NCBI RefSeq assembly: GCF_020497125.1
Contig: NC_059075.1
Span: 66,173,321 to 66,237,320 of the forward strand
DNA from: Mauremys mutica
Lineage: Eukaryota; Chordata; Testudines; Geoemydidae
Length of the DNA stretch: 64,000 nt
Reading direction: 5' to 3'
Position numbers and translations under genes: made by a program
Shown: positions 1 through 11,435 of the stretch, piece by piece
Numbering within the stretch: the first letter of the stretch is position 1
Layout: each line of letters begins with the position of its first letter
Notes under the pieces: generated by a model
What the model was told of the DNA's origin: nothing
Seen by the model: only the letters and a program-made list of their open reading frames with translations
The model's database searches: none

Positions 1-1560
1 TAGAAAAATAATGACCAATATTTCCATCAAAAAAGATGACAATTACATGTTATTCAATCAACACTTATGCTGTCTACAAGCAAATGTTATGGAAAAAATT
101 TCTATTTTCTCCTTAGGAAATTGCTTTAGGATTTACACATAAAAAAGTTAACACTTAACTCCCACATAGCATTCACAATGGTCAAGGATCTGAGTCAGAG
201 TTTCATCATGAAAGGATTGCTTTCTAGAGGAAACACCAATCTAAGTTCACCCAGATAGAGCTGGAATCTAATGAAATCTGACACCTTTCCCTCCCGCCCT
301 CCAAAAACAAATTTACATTGTATTATCAGCTAAGGACACAGCTCACAGATACACTTAGGCCAGCATGCATTAAGGGATTTATTAAAAACAGCATTACTGA
401 AATATTCAGTGCAGACACTATTTTAAAGAAATCTTGTGAGCAATACTGCTCGCAGAAATGCACACACACATTTTAGAAAAAAATGTCTTCTCCATGTAAA
501 AAGTCACACACACGCAGTAGTCAAGGTTACACAAGGAGATTTTCCTTTAAGTTGAGCGATTCCCTTTTTGTACTGCAGCTTTATCAGAAATGAATAGGTG
601 CACTCCTCATTAAATGAACATGATCAACCTTATGATTGGTCAGTGTATGTGTATATTTTATGCATGAAAAGATATACAGTGAGCAATTCAATGTCACTAG
701 TTTTGAAAATATAAAATGGAAAAAGGTGAAGAATGAGGACGAAGTCTGCCCCCTCCTCTTCTCTCTCTTTACCTGGTTTTCCTCAAACACAAACACAGCA
801 GCTACTTTATTCCATGAGATCCAGTTTAAGGTATCCCCTGTATTTCACTTCTCCAGACTTCAAGGAAAGAAATTAACCACCTCCAAACATTTCATTCCTC
901 CACTCCCTTTCCAACAATATAAACATTTAGATTATCAGCACTGCCTTCAAATGAGCTAATCATCATTACTGTGGTGCCAAAAAAACTACAAAGCAAAGCT
1001 GGCTTTTAACAAAAAGAAAAAAGAGTAATGCTACTTGTGTACTTATAGCATCAAATAACTCACTTCTTATAGTGGAAACAGCCTTATAATCTGATTATTT
1101 CCCCCTACCCCACCCCCTCAAAAGAAGGGATGTGTCTCTCTGACTTCATTTAAGAGATTTCTTTTTTTTTGCTTGTATTTAATCTGTTTATTGATTTCAT
1201 TAAATAGTGTATGCAGTACTATAAGCAATGGGTACATTCCCTAACACATCATTGCCTATTGCCATTTCAGAACAACCTGTGCCTTGGTTCACTTAAATAA
1301 CTTACCCCCTTTTCCTTTCTTCCCCTCCTTGGGACCGTTCAGAGCCGTTCCCACTCAACGTTCCCCTTCCTAAAGAGAAAAAACGCACATACACAAAAGC
1401 CATCACTACTGCACCTCCTCCTTCCACCACCACCTCCCTCGGTTCTGTTCACAGGGGAAAAATACCATGGGGGAGGGGGACGGATAAATCCATGTCACTT
1501 TTTGCTGAAAAAGGAGGTATCCAAGGAGCAGCAGCAGAAGAGGGGGGGGGGGGTAGAAAA
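1..1560. other. AT-rich non-coding flank
   Basis: No gene or confident repeat was recognised here. The stretch is AT-rich with short A and T runs, and the open frames are short and unlike known proteins. A run of about 12 G lies near 1541-1553. It adjoins the CpG island on its right and could be intron, UTR or intergenic DNA of a gene starting there. Sequence alone does not decide. Confidence 0.6.
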
Positions 1561-2401
1561 GCCAAGTTAATATTGCGGCTTCTCCTTCCCTTGTTTAAGT
1601 TGGGGGCAGGGTGACTGAGTGTGAGGAATCCTTATGTCCAACCCCTTCTTTTTCCTCCTCCTTCTGCCTCATCGGAAATCAGCTCCAGTCGGAGCCCCTG
1701 GCCCCAGGACTTTTCCCCAAGGTTGCCTTGGGGCTGTTAAAGCCGTGCGGGGAGGGCAGAGAAAGAGCGACCCTCCTCCCACATAGACTCAATACATCCG
1801 CGCACCACGACCTCCCCCACAAAAATCTGGGGGGAGAGCAAAAGACAGAGAGATGGGGTGCAAGGGCACGCTCTTCGCGGGATCAGTGCCACGCAAGGCT
1901 CGAGGACTCCCCACAGACACATGGCAGTTTTGGGGGTCAGGGTCTAACTGACCCAGGGATGGGCGAAGGAGATAAAGAGATTAAATTAAGAGGCGTGGAG
2001 GGGTCTCTCCTCATGAGTGGCCAGTTCTCTCCAGGACCCTCCTCACCACTGAACTCTGGAGACTGCGGAGGAGGCGGCTTTCGATTGGGAAGGGGGCCGG
2101 CCGGTCTGGTCTGTCTGCTCACGATCCGCTCCATTCACTCTCCCCAGGCTCCGGCAGGGGAAAGGGGCGCCCCTCTCCAGCTCAGGACGAGCTCCACGCA
2201 GGGCCCCCCTCCCCAGGCTAGGGGCTGCGGGACGAGGAGGGTGTCCTGCCCCCGCAGGCTCCGCGCTACCTGCCCAGCTCCCGCACTGAACTCACCCAAC
2301 AAAGTTGCTGCGGCTACTGCAGGAGCCTCCGCGCTGCGCTCCCTCCCCAGCTCCCGGGATGAGCTCACCCCGGCGCCTGCTCCGCCTGCTGCCAGAGGAG
2401 C

Positions 2402-2411
2402 TCTCGCGAGA
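2402..2411. promoter_or_regulatory. TCTCGCGAGA palindromic core-promoter motif
   Basis: The exact 10-mer TCTCGCGAGA sits within a 12-bp perfect palindrome (2401-2412) in the centre of the CpG island. This motif is known from vertebrate TATA-less, often bidirectional promoters and has been linked to ZBTB33 (Kaiso) binding. Two CpGs inside the site make chance preservation outside an unmethylated island unlikely. Its use here is inferred. Confidence 0.6.
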
Positions 2412-2437
2412 GGGGGGAGGGGAATAGCCTTCCTGCA

Positions 2438-2451
2438 GTTACTATAACAAC
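2438..2451. promoter_or_regulatory. X-box-like (RFX) imperfect palindrome
   Basis: GTTACTATAACAAC resembles the RFX X-box consensus GTTRCCATGGYAAC, matching about 11 of 14 positions, with both outer half-sites kept. It lies 26 bp from the TCTCGCGAGA motif. RFX sites mark many cilia-related promoters, but the central bases deviate, so this is tentative. Confidence 0.3.
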
Positions 2452-2800
2452 GGCCAAGCGCTGGGCCTAGCGGAGCGGTTGCAGCCTGCGCAGGACGAGG
2501 GGGGTGTCTGTAGCTCCGGGGCTCGCCCGACCACCCCCGGAGCACGTGGGGACCGTTTGCCCCCCACTTCAGCGCGAAAAGCCCGCGCAACGGGCGCCCG
2601 AGGTGGGGTGAGACCGTAGGGTCCCGGGCTCCAGCCAGCCGAGTTGGCCACGGAGACGCTCTTAGAGTCTGGATTTCGGGGAGGAGCGGACAGGTGGCAG
2701 AGCAGGGGCGTTACACCAGGTAGTCAACCGCAGTGTGCGGTAGGGACGTGCACAGGGCCCTTCGGGGGCTGCCACGGGCTTTCACCGCCGCTGGGTCAAT

Positions 2801-3439
2801 CTGAATGTATGTTTTGTTTAAAAAGAAAAAAACCCCTTGGGCTCCCCATCCATGAGTAGTAGGGAAACTACCTTTGAAATGCACCTTCCTCCCCCTCCCC
2901 AGGGCAAACCCCACAAGGCAACTCCACCCCACCCCCCAACAGCTAGTAGAGAGCTCACCCCTGGAGATTAGATTGGTATGATCGCACCTCTCCTCACTCT
3001 CACATGACACAAACCCTCTCTCATACACGTGTGGTGCGCTTTGTGTGTTGGGAGGCAAACACTTGTGGTATTTTCAATACTTTTGATCTGTTATTGCTTA
3101 AACTGTGGAATTGGGAACACTCTAGCTGAATGCAAACTTTTAGTGTTAGATATCCCAGTGTAATGTGATGATAATGCAAATCTTTAGACCCATGTAAAAA
3201 AATAATCCAGCAGATTAAATTATTTTTCTGGCAAATCCATAACAAAATCAGCCAGGCCAGTCAAATACCAGCCAGGTGGTAACCCTGCTGGGTAAGGTTG
3301 GTGGGATGTCTGTGCCCATCCAGGGGTCTCCAGCAGTCAATAGGACTCAAAAGATTCAAAAATCAGGAGTCAGACCCTTAAAAAAATCATGAGATTGACC
3401 CCAAAATCCTGAGATTAAATTGTGTTTTGTCTCACATGA
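2801..3439. other. Intergenic or intronic, no gene seen
   Basis: No feature can be supported apart from a short internally repetitive patch at about 3335-3420, where variants of an AATCATGAGATT-like motif recur. A pyrimidine-rich patch with C runs lies at about 2885-2940. Confidence 0.5.
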
Positions 3440-4115
3440 ACACATGGCCCCATTGTATTGGGCACTAGATACAAGAGACAGTCACTGCCCTGCAGAGTTA
3501 TACTCCGTCTAGCACAAAACATGGTGTTGAGTTTGTGATGTTGGAACTGTGCTCATCAAACCCATCACAGAGGTGCTTTTATGACTCCCATTACCATATT
3601 ATCAGAGAGCCTCACACACTTTAATGTATTTATCTTTGTAGTACCCTGGTAAGGTAGGAAAGTGGCATTATCCTCATTGTGTAGATGGGGAACTGAGGCA
3701 AAGAAGCTAAGGGCACATCTACACTGCAAAAAAAAAAAAAAAAAAAAAAGGAGCAGCAAGGCCCAGAGCCCAGGTCAATCAACTTGGGCTCACACTACAG
3801 GGCAAAAATAGCAACGTAGAGGTTCCTGCCCATGCTGGAGCTCGGACTTTAACACCCACCCTTTGTGCAAGGTTTCAGAGCCTGAGTGAGAACATCTACA
3901 CTGCTATTTTTAGCCCCATTGCATGAGCCTGAGTTAGTTGATCCAGGCTCTGAAACTGCTGTGGGATTGGTTTGTTTGTTTGTTTTGCAGCGTAAACATG
4001 CCTTAAAGTGACTTCCCCCAGATTACACAGTTGTCATGGGGCAGAGCAGGGAATTGAATTCCACTCTCCAAACTCACAGACTGATGCTGTGACCACTGGT
4101 CCATCCTTCCTTTCT
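3440..4115 (-). repeat. MIR-type tRNA-headed SINE, antisense, split by a MITE
   Basis: The antisense order is tail, core, tRNA-like head. The core carries the familiar 'gatggggaactgaggca' phrase (about 3684-3700) and continues after the insert with a 'gtgacttccccagattacac' phrase. The head has B-box-like (ggaattgaattcc, about 4050) and A-box-like (gaccactggtcc, about 4090) motifs on the minus strand. The SINE is cut by the MITE at 3711-4003, and joining its two sides restores the normal core order. Divergence is high, fitting an old amniote repeat. The exact subfamily is uncertain. Confidence 0.65.
3711..4003. mobile_element. Harbinger-like MITE inside a SINE
   Basis: Terminal inverted repeats start GGGCACATCTACACTGC on the left and GGCATGTTTACGCTGC when the right end is reversed. 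TAA flanks both sides (3708-3710 and 4004-4006), the 3-bp duplication usual for PIF/Harbinger. The inside has an A run and no open frame, so it is non-autonomous. The family call rests on the TIR and TSD pattern. Confidence 0.65.
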
Positions 4116-4169
4116 ATATAGGGATTACCAAATGTATATTCGATAGTAACAACTTAATTCCTTACATTT

Positions 4170-4283
4170 TTCTGTGAGGCTGGGAGTTCATTTCCCAGAC
4201 ATGAGGAAGAGCTCTGCATGGCTCAAACTTGTCTTTCTCACCAACAGAAGTTGGTGGGTGAGGTAATATCTTTTACTAGACCT
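4170..4283 (+). mobile_element. Penelope-like element fragment (family B) with inverted junction
   Basis: The sequence resembles the PLE-type repeats at 15.25 and 23.30 kb: an 'aggaagagctctgc' segment, then 'cttgtctttctcacc' and 'agaagttggt'. At about 4252 it switches to the opposite strand of the same repeat ('gggtgaggtaatatctttta'), giving a local inversion. No target duplication was found. Assignment to PLEs is by likeness to the other copies. Confidence 0.45.
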
Positions 4284-4436
4284 TTTCTTTGTGGGCAGGT
4301 GGCATGTGTGTGCATTTGATGCAAGCAGGTCATGTTCCTCAAAGACCCAGAGTGGCTGAAGCAGAAGAGCTAAGGGAGACAGAGATACATATATGAGACA
4401 TTCAGGGACATAGCAGAGCGTTCCCACTCCAGTCTG

Positions 4437-4817
4437 ATGACCTCTGCTGTTCAGGAGGATGAAAGTCTATGGGAAGGAGATCAAGCTAGAGCGGAGGGAA
4501 ACAATCTCATAGTTGAGACCCTCCTTCCAGATAATGTTATGGTATCCACTTGCACTGAGGATACCCTTCCTGGGAAGGGAACCCCAGTTATTAGGAAGAG
4601 ACAGGTAATAGTAATGGGGGATTCAGTTATTAGAAATAGTTGGGTTTGTGATGACCAAGAGATTCACATGGTGAATTGTCTGATGGGTGCGAAGGTTGTA
4701 GACCTCTTGAGACAGCTGGATAGATTTATGTGTAGTGCTGGGGGGAAGCTGGTTGTTGTGGTACATGTAGATATCAATTACATAGGTAAAGGTAGGAGGC
4801 AAAATTTAGGCTGCTAG
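4437..4817 (+). pseudogene. CR1 ORF1-like protein fragment (SGNH/esterase-like)
   Basis: This open frame of 126 residues includes VIVMGDSVIRNSW, which matches the block I GDS motif (G-D-S-x-x-R) of the SGNH/esterase-like domain known in CR1 ORF1 proteins. It is followed by a region like 'LMGAKVVDLLRQLDRFM', usual just after that motif. ORF1 of CR1 is thought to bind nucleic acid or lipid, and its esterase role is not settled. The frame lacks the rest of the domain, including the later catalytic histidine, and stops early. The first Met is arbitrary because the upstream reading frame is lost. Confidence 0.65.
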
Positions 4818-5289
4818 GTGAGAAGAAAAAGTCCAGGGCCTCCAAGGAAGTAGTCACTGAAATGTTTCCCGTTCTACATGCAGAGCCAGTCAGACACGCA
4901 GACCTGCAGGGTTTCAATCCATGGATGAGATGGTAGAGTAAGGACCAGGGATTTAGGTTTAGTAGGAACTGAGGAATCTTTTGGGAAAGGAAGAATGGGC
5001 TACTCTTAAACCAAAATGGAACCAGTTTGCTGGCATGTAAAATTAAAAAGTTCATAGAAGAGTTTTTAAACTAAGGGCTTGGGAAAGTTGACAGGAGCAA
5101 AGAAGTACACAGTTTGGACAGATACATCCCTTATCCTACTAAAGAGGAGAGAATAGAAGTTGATAAAATACAGGTAGGAACTGAAGAGAAACAAGCAAAT
5201 GAAAGAGTCCTATTCAATTACATCACGTGAAGGCAGACAATTAAATATTGACACATTTTATAAGTGCATATATAAAATGCAAGTTTAAA

Positions 5290-6849
5290 TACTAAGATGG
5301 GTGAACTTGAGTGCCTGGTATTAAATGAAAACATTGATACAATAGACATCACAGAAACTTCGTGGAATGATGATAATCAATGGGACACAGTAATACCAGA
5401 GTTGGTCATGCTGGTGGAGGAGTGGCATTATATGTAAAAGAAATCATAGAATCTATTATAATAAAAAGCTTAAATGAATCAATTTGTACCATAGAATCTC
5501 TGTGGATAGAAATTCCATGCTTGAATAATAAGAGTCTAGCAGTAGGAATATATTACTGATCACATGACCAGGTTGGTGACTGTCAGTGTGAAATGCCCAG
5601 CAAGATTAGAGCGGCTACAAAAACAGAAAACCCAACAATAAAGGGGAATTTCAGCTATCCCTGTATTGATTGGGAACATGTCATCACAGGCTGGGCTGCA
5701 GAGATAAAATTTCTAGACACCATTAATGACTACTTCCTGGAGCAGCTAGTCCTGGAACTCACAAGTGGAGAGGCAATTCTTGATTTAGTACACAGAATCT
5801 GGTCCACGTGGTGAATATAGCTGAACTACTCTGTAATAGTAATCATAATGTAATTAAGTTTAACATCCTTGTAGTGCAGGGAATACTAAAGAAAGCCACC
5901 ATAGCAGTATTTTAACTTTAAAAAGTGGAACTACACAAAAATGAGGAGGCTATTTAAGTGGAAATTAAAAGGAACAATCACATGAGTGAAATGCCTGCAA
6001 GCTGCATGGAAACTTTTAAAAAACACTATAATAGAGGCTCAAACTATATGACTATCCCAAATAAAAACAACAGTAAGAGGACAAATAAAAACCACCACCA
6101 TGGTGAAACAACACAGTAAAAGAGGCAGTTAGAGACAAAAAGGCATCCTTTAAAAATTGGAAGTCAAATCCTACTGAAGAAACTAGAAAGGGGTATTAAC
6201 TCTGGGAAGTCAAGTGTAAAAGTATAATTAGGGCAGCCAAAAAAGAATTTGAAGAGCAACTAGCAAGAGTCTCAAAAACTAATAGCAATTCCTTTTTAAA
6301 TAGATCAGCATCAGGAAGTCTACCTAACAATCAGCGGGGCCAATGGATGATTGAGGTGCTAAACAAACACTCAAGGAAGACAAGGCTGTTTCAGAGAAGT
6401 TAAATGAATACTTTGCATCAGTCTACACTGCCTTTCTTTTATGGTGACAACTCTGAAAAACTGTCCCAGACTGATGTGTCAGTAGAGGAGGTTTTAAAAC
6501 AAATAGATAATTTAAACAGTGATAAGTTACCAGGACCAGATGGTACTTACCCAAGAGTTCCAAAGGAACTCAAATATGAAATTGCAGAACTATTAACTAA
6601 CCTATTGCCTAAATCACCCTCTGTAGCAGATCATTGGCAGATATGTTATGCCGATTTTTTACAAAAGTCTACAGAGGAAATCCTGGTAATTACAGGCTGG
6701 TAAGCCTAACTTCAGTACCAAGTAAATTGATTGAAACTATAGTAAAGAACATAATTATCAGGCTCATAGATTATGACAATATGTTGGGAAAGTATCATCA
6801 TGGTTTTTGTAATCATGCCTCACCAATCTATGAGAATTCTCTGAGGGTG
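5290..6849 (+). pseudogene. CR1 ORF2 remnant: endonuclease and RT N-terminal part
   Basis: Near 5297 the frame reads MGELECLVLNENIDTIDITE, like the APE-type endonuclease of CR1 ORF2, then decays with stops. From 6404 to 6912 the RT N-terminal part is seen in two overlapping frames. It includes SDKLPGPDG (the 'sPGPDGi' motif before the fingers) and 'YRLVSLTSVPSKLIETIVK', which matches the CR1 block YRPVSLTSVxGKLxE. A frameshift lies near 6660-6690. The conserved order matches the better-preserved antisense CR1 at 40.7-41.7 kb. It ends at the LTR-like insert. Confidence 0.75.
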
Positions 6850-7955
6850 TGTAACAGGTGCTTGCTACTCACTGCTCAGGAACGCCTCCTCATGGCTTAT
6901 CTGAGGAATTAGCTCACCGCTGACCGTGCCCCATCCAGCAGTCACTCAGGCCATTGCCTCAGTCACTCACTCTGCAGTCCCTTTCTCACTAGTCAGGAGC
7001 ATCTGCACCTCTCCTTTGTGGCTTAGTCCTCCAGCTAAGTCACAGTTGTGTTCCCCTTCTGGGGTCTCACCAAGTTCTCTCTCCACATAGTCTCAGGCAG
7101 ACTCTAAATCCACTCTGCTGACTGTGCCACTCTCACAATGGCTTGTAGGGGAACCCCGTCCTGCCCTCTACTCTGGGTTTCAGTCCAGGAACCCTCAAAC
7201 CAGCCGTTCATGTCTATAGTCCCTCAGACTTTACTGCTCCTTCCCTGGACTGCTTCCTGCATTCCTATTAAAGGCTCCTACTCTCCCGCGTTGTATCAGG
7301 CTTCCTCACTGTAGCTCTCTTCCTATCATCAACTCCTAGGTTTACAGAAGCCCCGTCTGCTCATGGGCAGCAGGTATCACAGGCTAGGAGAGGCTGAGCC
7401 TCCCCAAACAGCCCTGCATGGCCCAGCCCCCCCTCCCCCCGCTTCCTGCTGGTGCTCTTCCCCTGTGGCTGGGCTGGGGCTAGTGGGGGCCGACCTGCAG
7501 CCCAGGACTCCGGGCAGCTGGGGCATGTGCTCGTGCCACCTTCCAGGGTTGGAGGGCTGTGCCGCCCGCCCAGTGCTCCAGGGGTGGAGGGTGTTGGGGG
7601 CCACATTGCCTGCCCAGTGCTCTGGGGCCAGGGGCACTGGAGGCTGTGCCGCCTGCCTGATGCTCTGGTGCTGGGGGCTGTACCACCAGCCTGCCCAGCA
7701 CACCAGGGCTGGGGCATCAGGGCCGACCACCACGGTGGGGTGGGGGTGGCTCTGGGCTCCGGCAGAGGAGCAGAGCAGGACAGGGGCTAGCCTCCAGAAG
7801 TGTGTCACCCATGTGCCTGCTCCTACCCCCTCCCCCACCATGAGCTCAATTAGTATCATTGTCCCTTAGCTCCCCAGCAGATGCAGCCTATGACTAATTG
7901 TTCTCTCTTGCCACCTTAACCCTTCAGTACCAGGGTGGGGTGAACACCTCATCAC
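6850..7955 (-). mobile_element. LTR-like insertion (solo LTR) inside CR1
   Basis: This block of about 1.1 kb separates two parts of one RT domain, so it is an insertion. Plus-strand ends read TGTAACAGG and CATCACA, giving TG...CA termini in either direction. The minus-strand start TGTGATGAGGTGTTCACC resembles reptile ERV LTR starts, so I call it antisense. Its inner part (7360-7870) is very GC-rich and gives long overlapping open frames in several phases, which I treat as chance. Flanks share only 'gag', so the target duplication is short or decayed. No pol or env is seen. Confidence 0.5.
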
Positions 7956-7962
7956 AGAGTAT

Positions 7963-9060
7963 GAACAAACATGTAGACTAAATGATCCAGTGGATATAGT
8001 GTACTTGGACTTTCAGAAAGTCTTGGACAAGGTCCCTCACCAAAGACTCTTAAGCAAAGTAAGGAGTCATGTGATAAGAGGGAAGGTCCTCTCATGGATC
8101 AGTAACTGGTTAAAAGATAGGAAACAAAGGGTAGGAATAAATGGCCATATTTCACAGTGCAGAGAGCTAAATAGCGGGGTCCCCCAAGGATCTGCAGTGG
8201 GACCAGTGCTGTTCAACATATTCATAAATGATCTGGAAAAAGGGGTGAACAGTGAGGTGGAAAAGTTTGCAGACAATACACAACTATTCAAGATAGTTAA
8301 GTCCAAAGCAGACTGCAAAGGGCTACAAAGGGAATCTCACAAAACTGGGTGACCAGGCAACAAAATGGCAGATGAAATTCAGTGTTGATAAATGCAAAGT
8401 AATGCACCTTGGAAAACAAGCCCAACTATACATACAAAATGATGGAGTATAAATTAGCTGTTACCCTCTCAAGAAAGAGATCTTGGAGTCATAGTGGATA
8501 GTTCTCTGAAAAGATCTGCTCAATGTGCTGCAGCAAGCAAACAAGCTAACACAATGTTAGAAACCGTTAGGAAAGGGATAGATAATAAGATACAACATAT
8601 CATAATGCCACTGTATAAATTCATGGTACACTCACACCTTGAATACTGCTTGTAGTTCTGGTTGCCCCATCTATCTCAAAAAAGATACATTAGAATTGGA
8701 AAAAGTATAGAAAAGGGCAACAAAAATAATTAGAGCTAGGGAACATGAGAACAGATCAAAAAGATTTGGACTTTTCAACTTGGAAAAGATACAACTGAGG
8801 GGGGATATGATATAAAATCATGAATGGTGTAGAGAAAGTGAATGAGGAAATGTTATTTATCCCCTCATATAACATACAAACCAGGGGTCACCCAACAAAA
8901 TTAATAGGCAGTAGGTTTAAAACAAACACAAGGGAGTAATTCTTAACACAGTGCACAATCAACCTGTAGAATTTGTTGCCAGGGGATGTTGTGAAAGCCA
9001 AAAGTATAACTGGGTTCAAAAAAGAATTAGATAAGTTCATGGAGGATAGGTCCATTCATA
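7963..9060 (+). pseudogene. CR1 ORF2 remnant: RT catalytic part and C-terminus
   Basis: The open part (7990-8352) has DIVYLDFQKVLDKVPHQRL (first catalytic aspartate block), SGVPQGSAVGPVLFNIFINDL (block B), and FADNTQLF where the family has F-A-D-D. The second aspartate of the catalytic pair is thus Asn, enough to kill polymerase activity. Further frames downstream show thumb and C-terminal phrases such as 'rdlGViv' and 'fntw'-like blocks up to about 9060. It continues the same copy as 5290-6849. Confidence 0.8.
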
Positions 9061-9290
9061 GCTATTAACTAAGAAGGTCAGGGATACAACCCCATGCTCT
9101 GGATATCCCTAAACCTCTGACTGCCCAAAGCTGGGACTGGATGACAGGGGATGGATCACTCGATAAATTGCCCTGTTCTCTACACTCCCTCTGAAGCATC
9201 TGGCGCCAGCATCTGCTGGAAGACAAGATTCTGAGCTAGATGGACAATTGGTCTGACCCAGTATGGCCATTCATATGTTCTTACAAATAT

Positions 9291-9534
9291 AAAATAAAAC
9301 AAAAAACTCACACTTCAGTGGCAGCTCATATCCCACAGGGCTGGACCCAGTTCCCTGCTCCAGATGTTGCAACTTGTGCACACAGTTGTCCAGCCACCCC
9401 TCCATCATCATGATTTGAGCCGGGGGGGAGCAGCTGGGCCATTTGAATGGCACTGAATTTGAACGGCATTGCAACACCCAACCCCATCCCCACATGGCTA
9501 ACATTAAACAAAATTAACTTCTCCCAAAATAAAA

Positions 9535-9538
<4 letters not shown>
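9291..9538. other. Non-coding stretch after the CR1 tail
   Basis: No gene is seen. The first 20 bases are an A-rich tail likely belonging to the CR1. The rest is unassigned and runs into the TA repeat. Confidence 0.5.

Positions 9539-9617
<79 letters not shown>
9539..9617. repeat. (TA)n microsatellite
   Basis: About 80 bp of alternating T and A with one break (TATTATAT) near the middle at about 9581. It can extrude as a cruciform and is probably variable in length. It gives a meaningless open frame rich in Tyr and Ile. Confidence 0.97.
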
Positions 9618-9623
<6 letters not shown>

Positions 9624-11435
9624 CGGGGCTCTACTAAGGTATACAGTTCCCTATTAGTTCTAATGTTACACCCGTGAGTATGAGGCCTGCTTTCTGGAAG
9701 ATAAATTTATTCAGTCAAGTTCTGACCTTTGTAGTACTTACACAAGTAGGATCTGCTACTCCTGGAAACAGGCAAAATCTCCAACACGTGATATTAACCT
9801 TAGGTTGGGATCTGCCAGTCAAATCAAAGCAATTCCCCTCTCCAATGACTGTCAGATCACAAGTTAATAACATGGCTGCAGATGAGAAGAAATGAGCACA
9901 CAACATCAGCACCTCCTCTTCCATGCTGGATTTTGCACAGCAAAGTTTTGCATTTTTTGTCATGCTCAGAGAACAAGCAAGATTTTTCTTGCTGAAGGAT
10001 CTGCCCTTGTTGAATACTTCACAGATCAGCATTGGCTTGCTCTGAATACTTCTCTTCAGGGACAGACTACAAACCACTTCACTATGGCTAATGTAACTGA
10101 AGCTTTCATTGACCAATCTCTAAAGCTAAGATTCTGTATCAAATATCTCTCGGTTTTTGTCTTTTCTTAGTGGCACTGGTGCGCAATATAATGGCATCTA
10201 GAGCAGGATACGTAATGCAAGTCATTTTCAGTGAGCAGTTGTTTCAATGTTCAAATGTACACTCTAGCGATGTTTGCTTTCTGGGAATGTTTGGGCAAAA
10301 GAGTTAACCAAGACCTACATAAAGATCCAAGTGACTTGCAAGCTTCTGAGAAGGTTTCTCCCTAGATATCATGTTGATGGGTGCCCTACAAATGCTTGGA
10401 TGAATTTCCAGTGTATTCTTTCTCTCCTGGATTTTCATCTTGGGGGTCATGACTACACTACTTCTCTCATACTGCTAAATGGGAGGGGGGCTTCAGCTAC
10501 ATTATAAAATGGTCCCAGGACTGTCCCACTATAGAAAAGGATGAGAACTATTGATCTAGAGCACTGGATAGTTACATTTTATAGATCTAAATAAATCCAC
10601 ATTACACCCTCCATCCAAGGATCTCAAAGTACTTCACATATGTGAAGAGGAAAGTTAAAAGTTTCAGCCTCAGTCCTATGAAGGGATTAGTCCAAATGGA
10701 CCTATACTCTCCAGGCAGGCAGAACCATCAAAATTCAACATTAGATGTGATTTTACCAGCAGATTGCATGCTGCTGTGCAACTGGACTTGTCACTAGAAA
10801 ATCAGATCATGTCAGAACATGTCATTGCTGATAACACTACTGAAGCTATAAGTTAACCATGAACATATGCACAATGTTAAACTTGACCTATCCCTGTCTA
10901 CACTGACTGCAAAGTCATGTTTAACATCATGTTAATTAACATGACTCTTCAAGGTCATGTTCTAACACAAACTCATTTACTAGTGAATACAAGCTCAGTG
11001 AGGAGGAAACTTTACATACTGGGAAAGGAAGGCTGCACTTCTAGCATGTTCCTTACTCTAATCACAACAATTTGTTTCAAACTAAGGTCCGCATCTTGCT
11101 ACTTTTGTGAAAATAAGGATTACTCCATGAGTAGGAGCTGCATGCTCCTACCCAAAGGAAAAAGCCAAAATGGACAAAAAATTGTCACAATCATCTTTCC
11201 ATGTTTAATTGACACACATAACCATAAAGATATTCTGTCTAATGTTTGCAGGATATCTAAGTTTCTCACCCATTCATTTTCCTTGAAATCTCATTTAAAG
11301 AAACACTTGCCCTATACTTTTTGTTTTTAAAATGTTTATCATCTTTACTAACTTTTATCATTTTTATTTTGAAGTATGAAAATAATTTTTCTGGGTCTTT
11401 GTCATGCTTTTTGTGGAGAAGAATGGGCATATGGC
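9618..11435. other. Unassigned stretch with possible hAT right end and a SINE tail
   Basis: No host gene is supported; open frames up to 137 codons match nothing I recognise. Reversed, the sequence ending near 10549 reads AGTTCTCATCCTTTTC, like the terminal repeat of Charlie-type hAT elements, but no left partner was found. At about 10590-10640 a phrase like 'catccaaggatctcaaagta' matches the antisense tail of the MIR-type SINEs elsewhere in this window. Confidence 0.4.

Larger units (their letters stand above)
1950..2800. promoter_or_regulatory. CpG island, probable TATA-less promoter
   Basis: CpG density rises sharply: I counted about 60 CpG dinucleotides between 2041 and 2800, in GC-rich DNA set between AT-rich flanks where CpG is rare. 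No TATA box stands out. The island holds an exact TCTCGCGAGA palindrome (2402-2411) and an X-box-like site (2438-2451). Possible splice donors occur on both strands. On the minus strand they are a GTGAGT near 2290-2295, a GTAGCG near 2266-2271 and a GTGAGC near 2363-2368. On the plus strand they are a GTGAGA near 2608 and a GTAGTC near 2720. Direction is therefore open, and a bidirectional promoter is possible. The open frames here (about 151 and 278 codons) are expected by chance in GC-rich DNA and match nothing I know. I infer the first, perhaps non-coding, exon of an unidentified host gene. Confidence 0.75.
4290..9290 (+). mobile_element. Long, decayed CR1 LINE with an LTR-like insertion
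   Basis: It is a sense-oriented CR1 non-LTR retrotransposon. In order it shows an ORF1-like domain (4437-4817), an endonuclease-like stretch (about 5290-5830, many stops), reverse transcriptase (6400-6840, continued at 7963-8352), the C-terminal domain (8350-9060), and a 3' end reading 'ctgacccagtatggccattc' (about 9254-9273) followed by an A/T-rich tail. An LTR-like block (6850-7955) interrupts the RT between conserved motifs. Stops and frameshifts make it non-functional. The left end is not sharp. Confidence 0.85.

Noticed and set aside
1611..2447. Long open frame of 278 codons across the CpG island
   Set aside because: GC-rich DNA gives long frames by chance. Several frames overlap on both strands, and no domain or plausible start context was seen.
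7360..7870. Overlapping frames of 112-168 codons on both strands
   Set aside because: They lie within the GC-rich part of an LTR-like insert, run in several phases at once and resemble no retroviral protein.
9447..9677. Tyr/Ile-rich frame
   Set aside because: It is the (TA)n microsatellite.
9715..10116. 133-codon minus-strand frame as a host gene
   Set aside because: No recognisable domain, overlapping frames on the plus strand, and the region looks like decayed repeat DNA.
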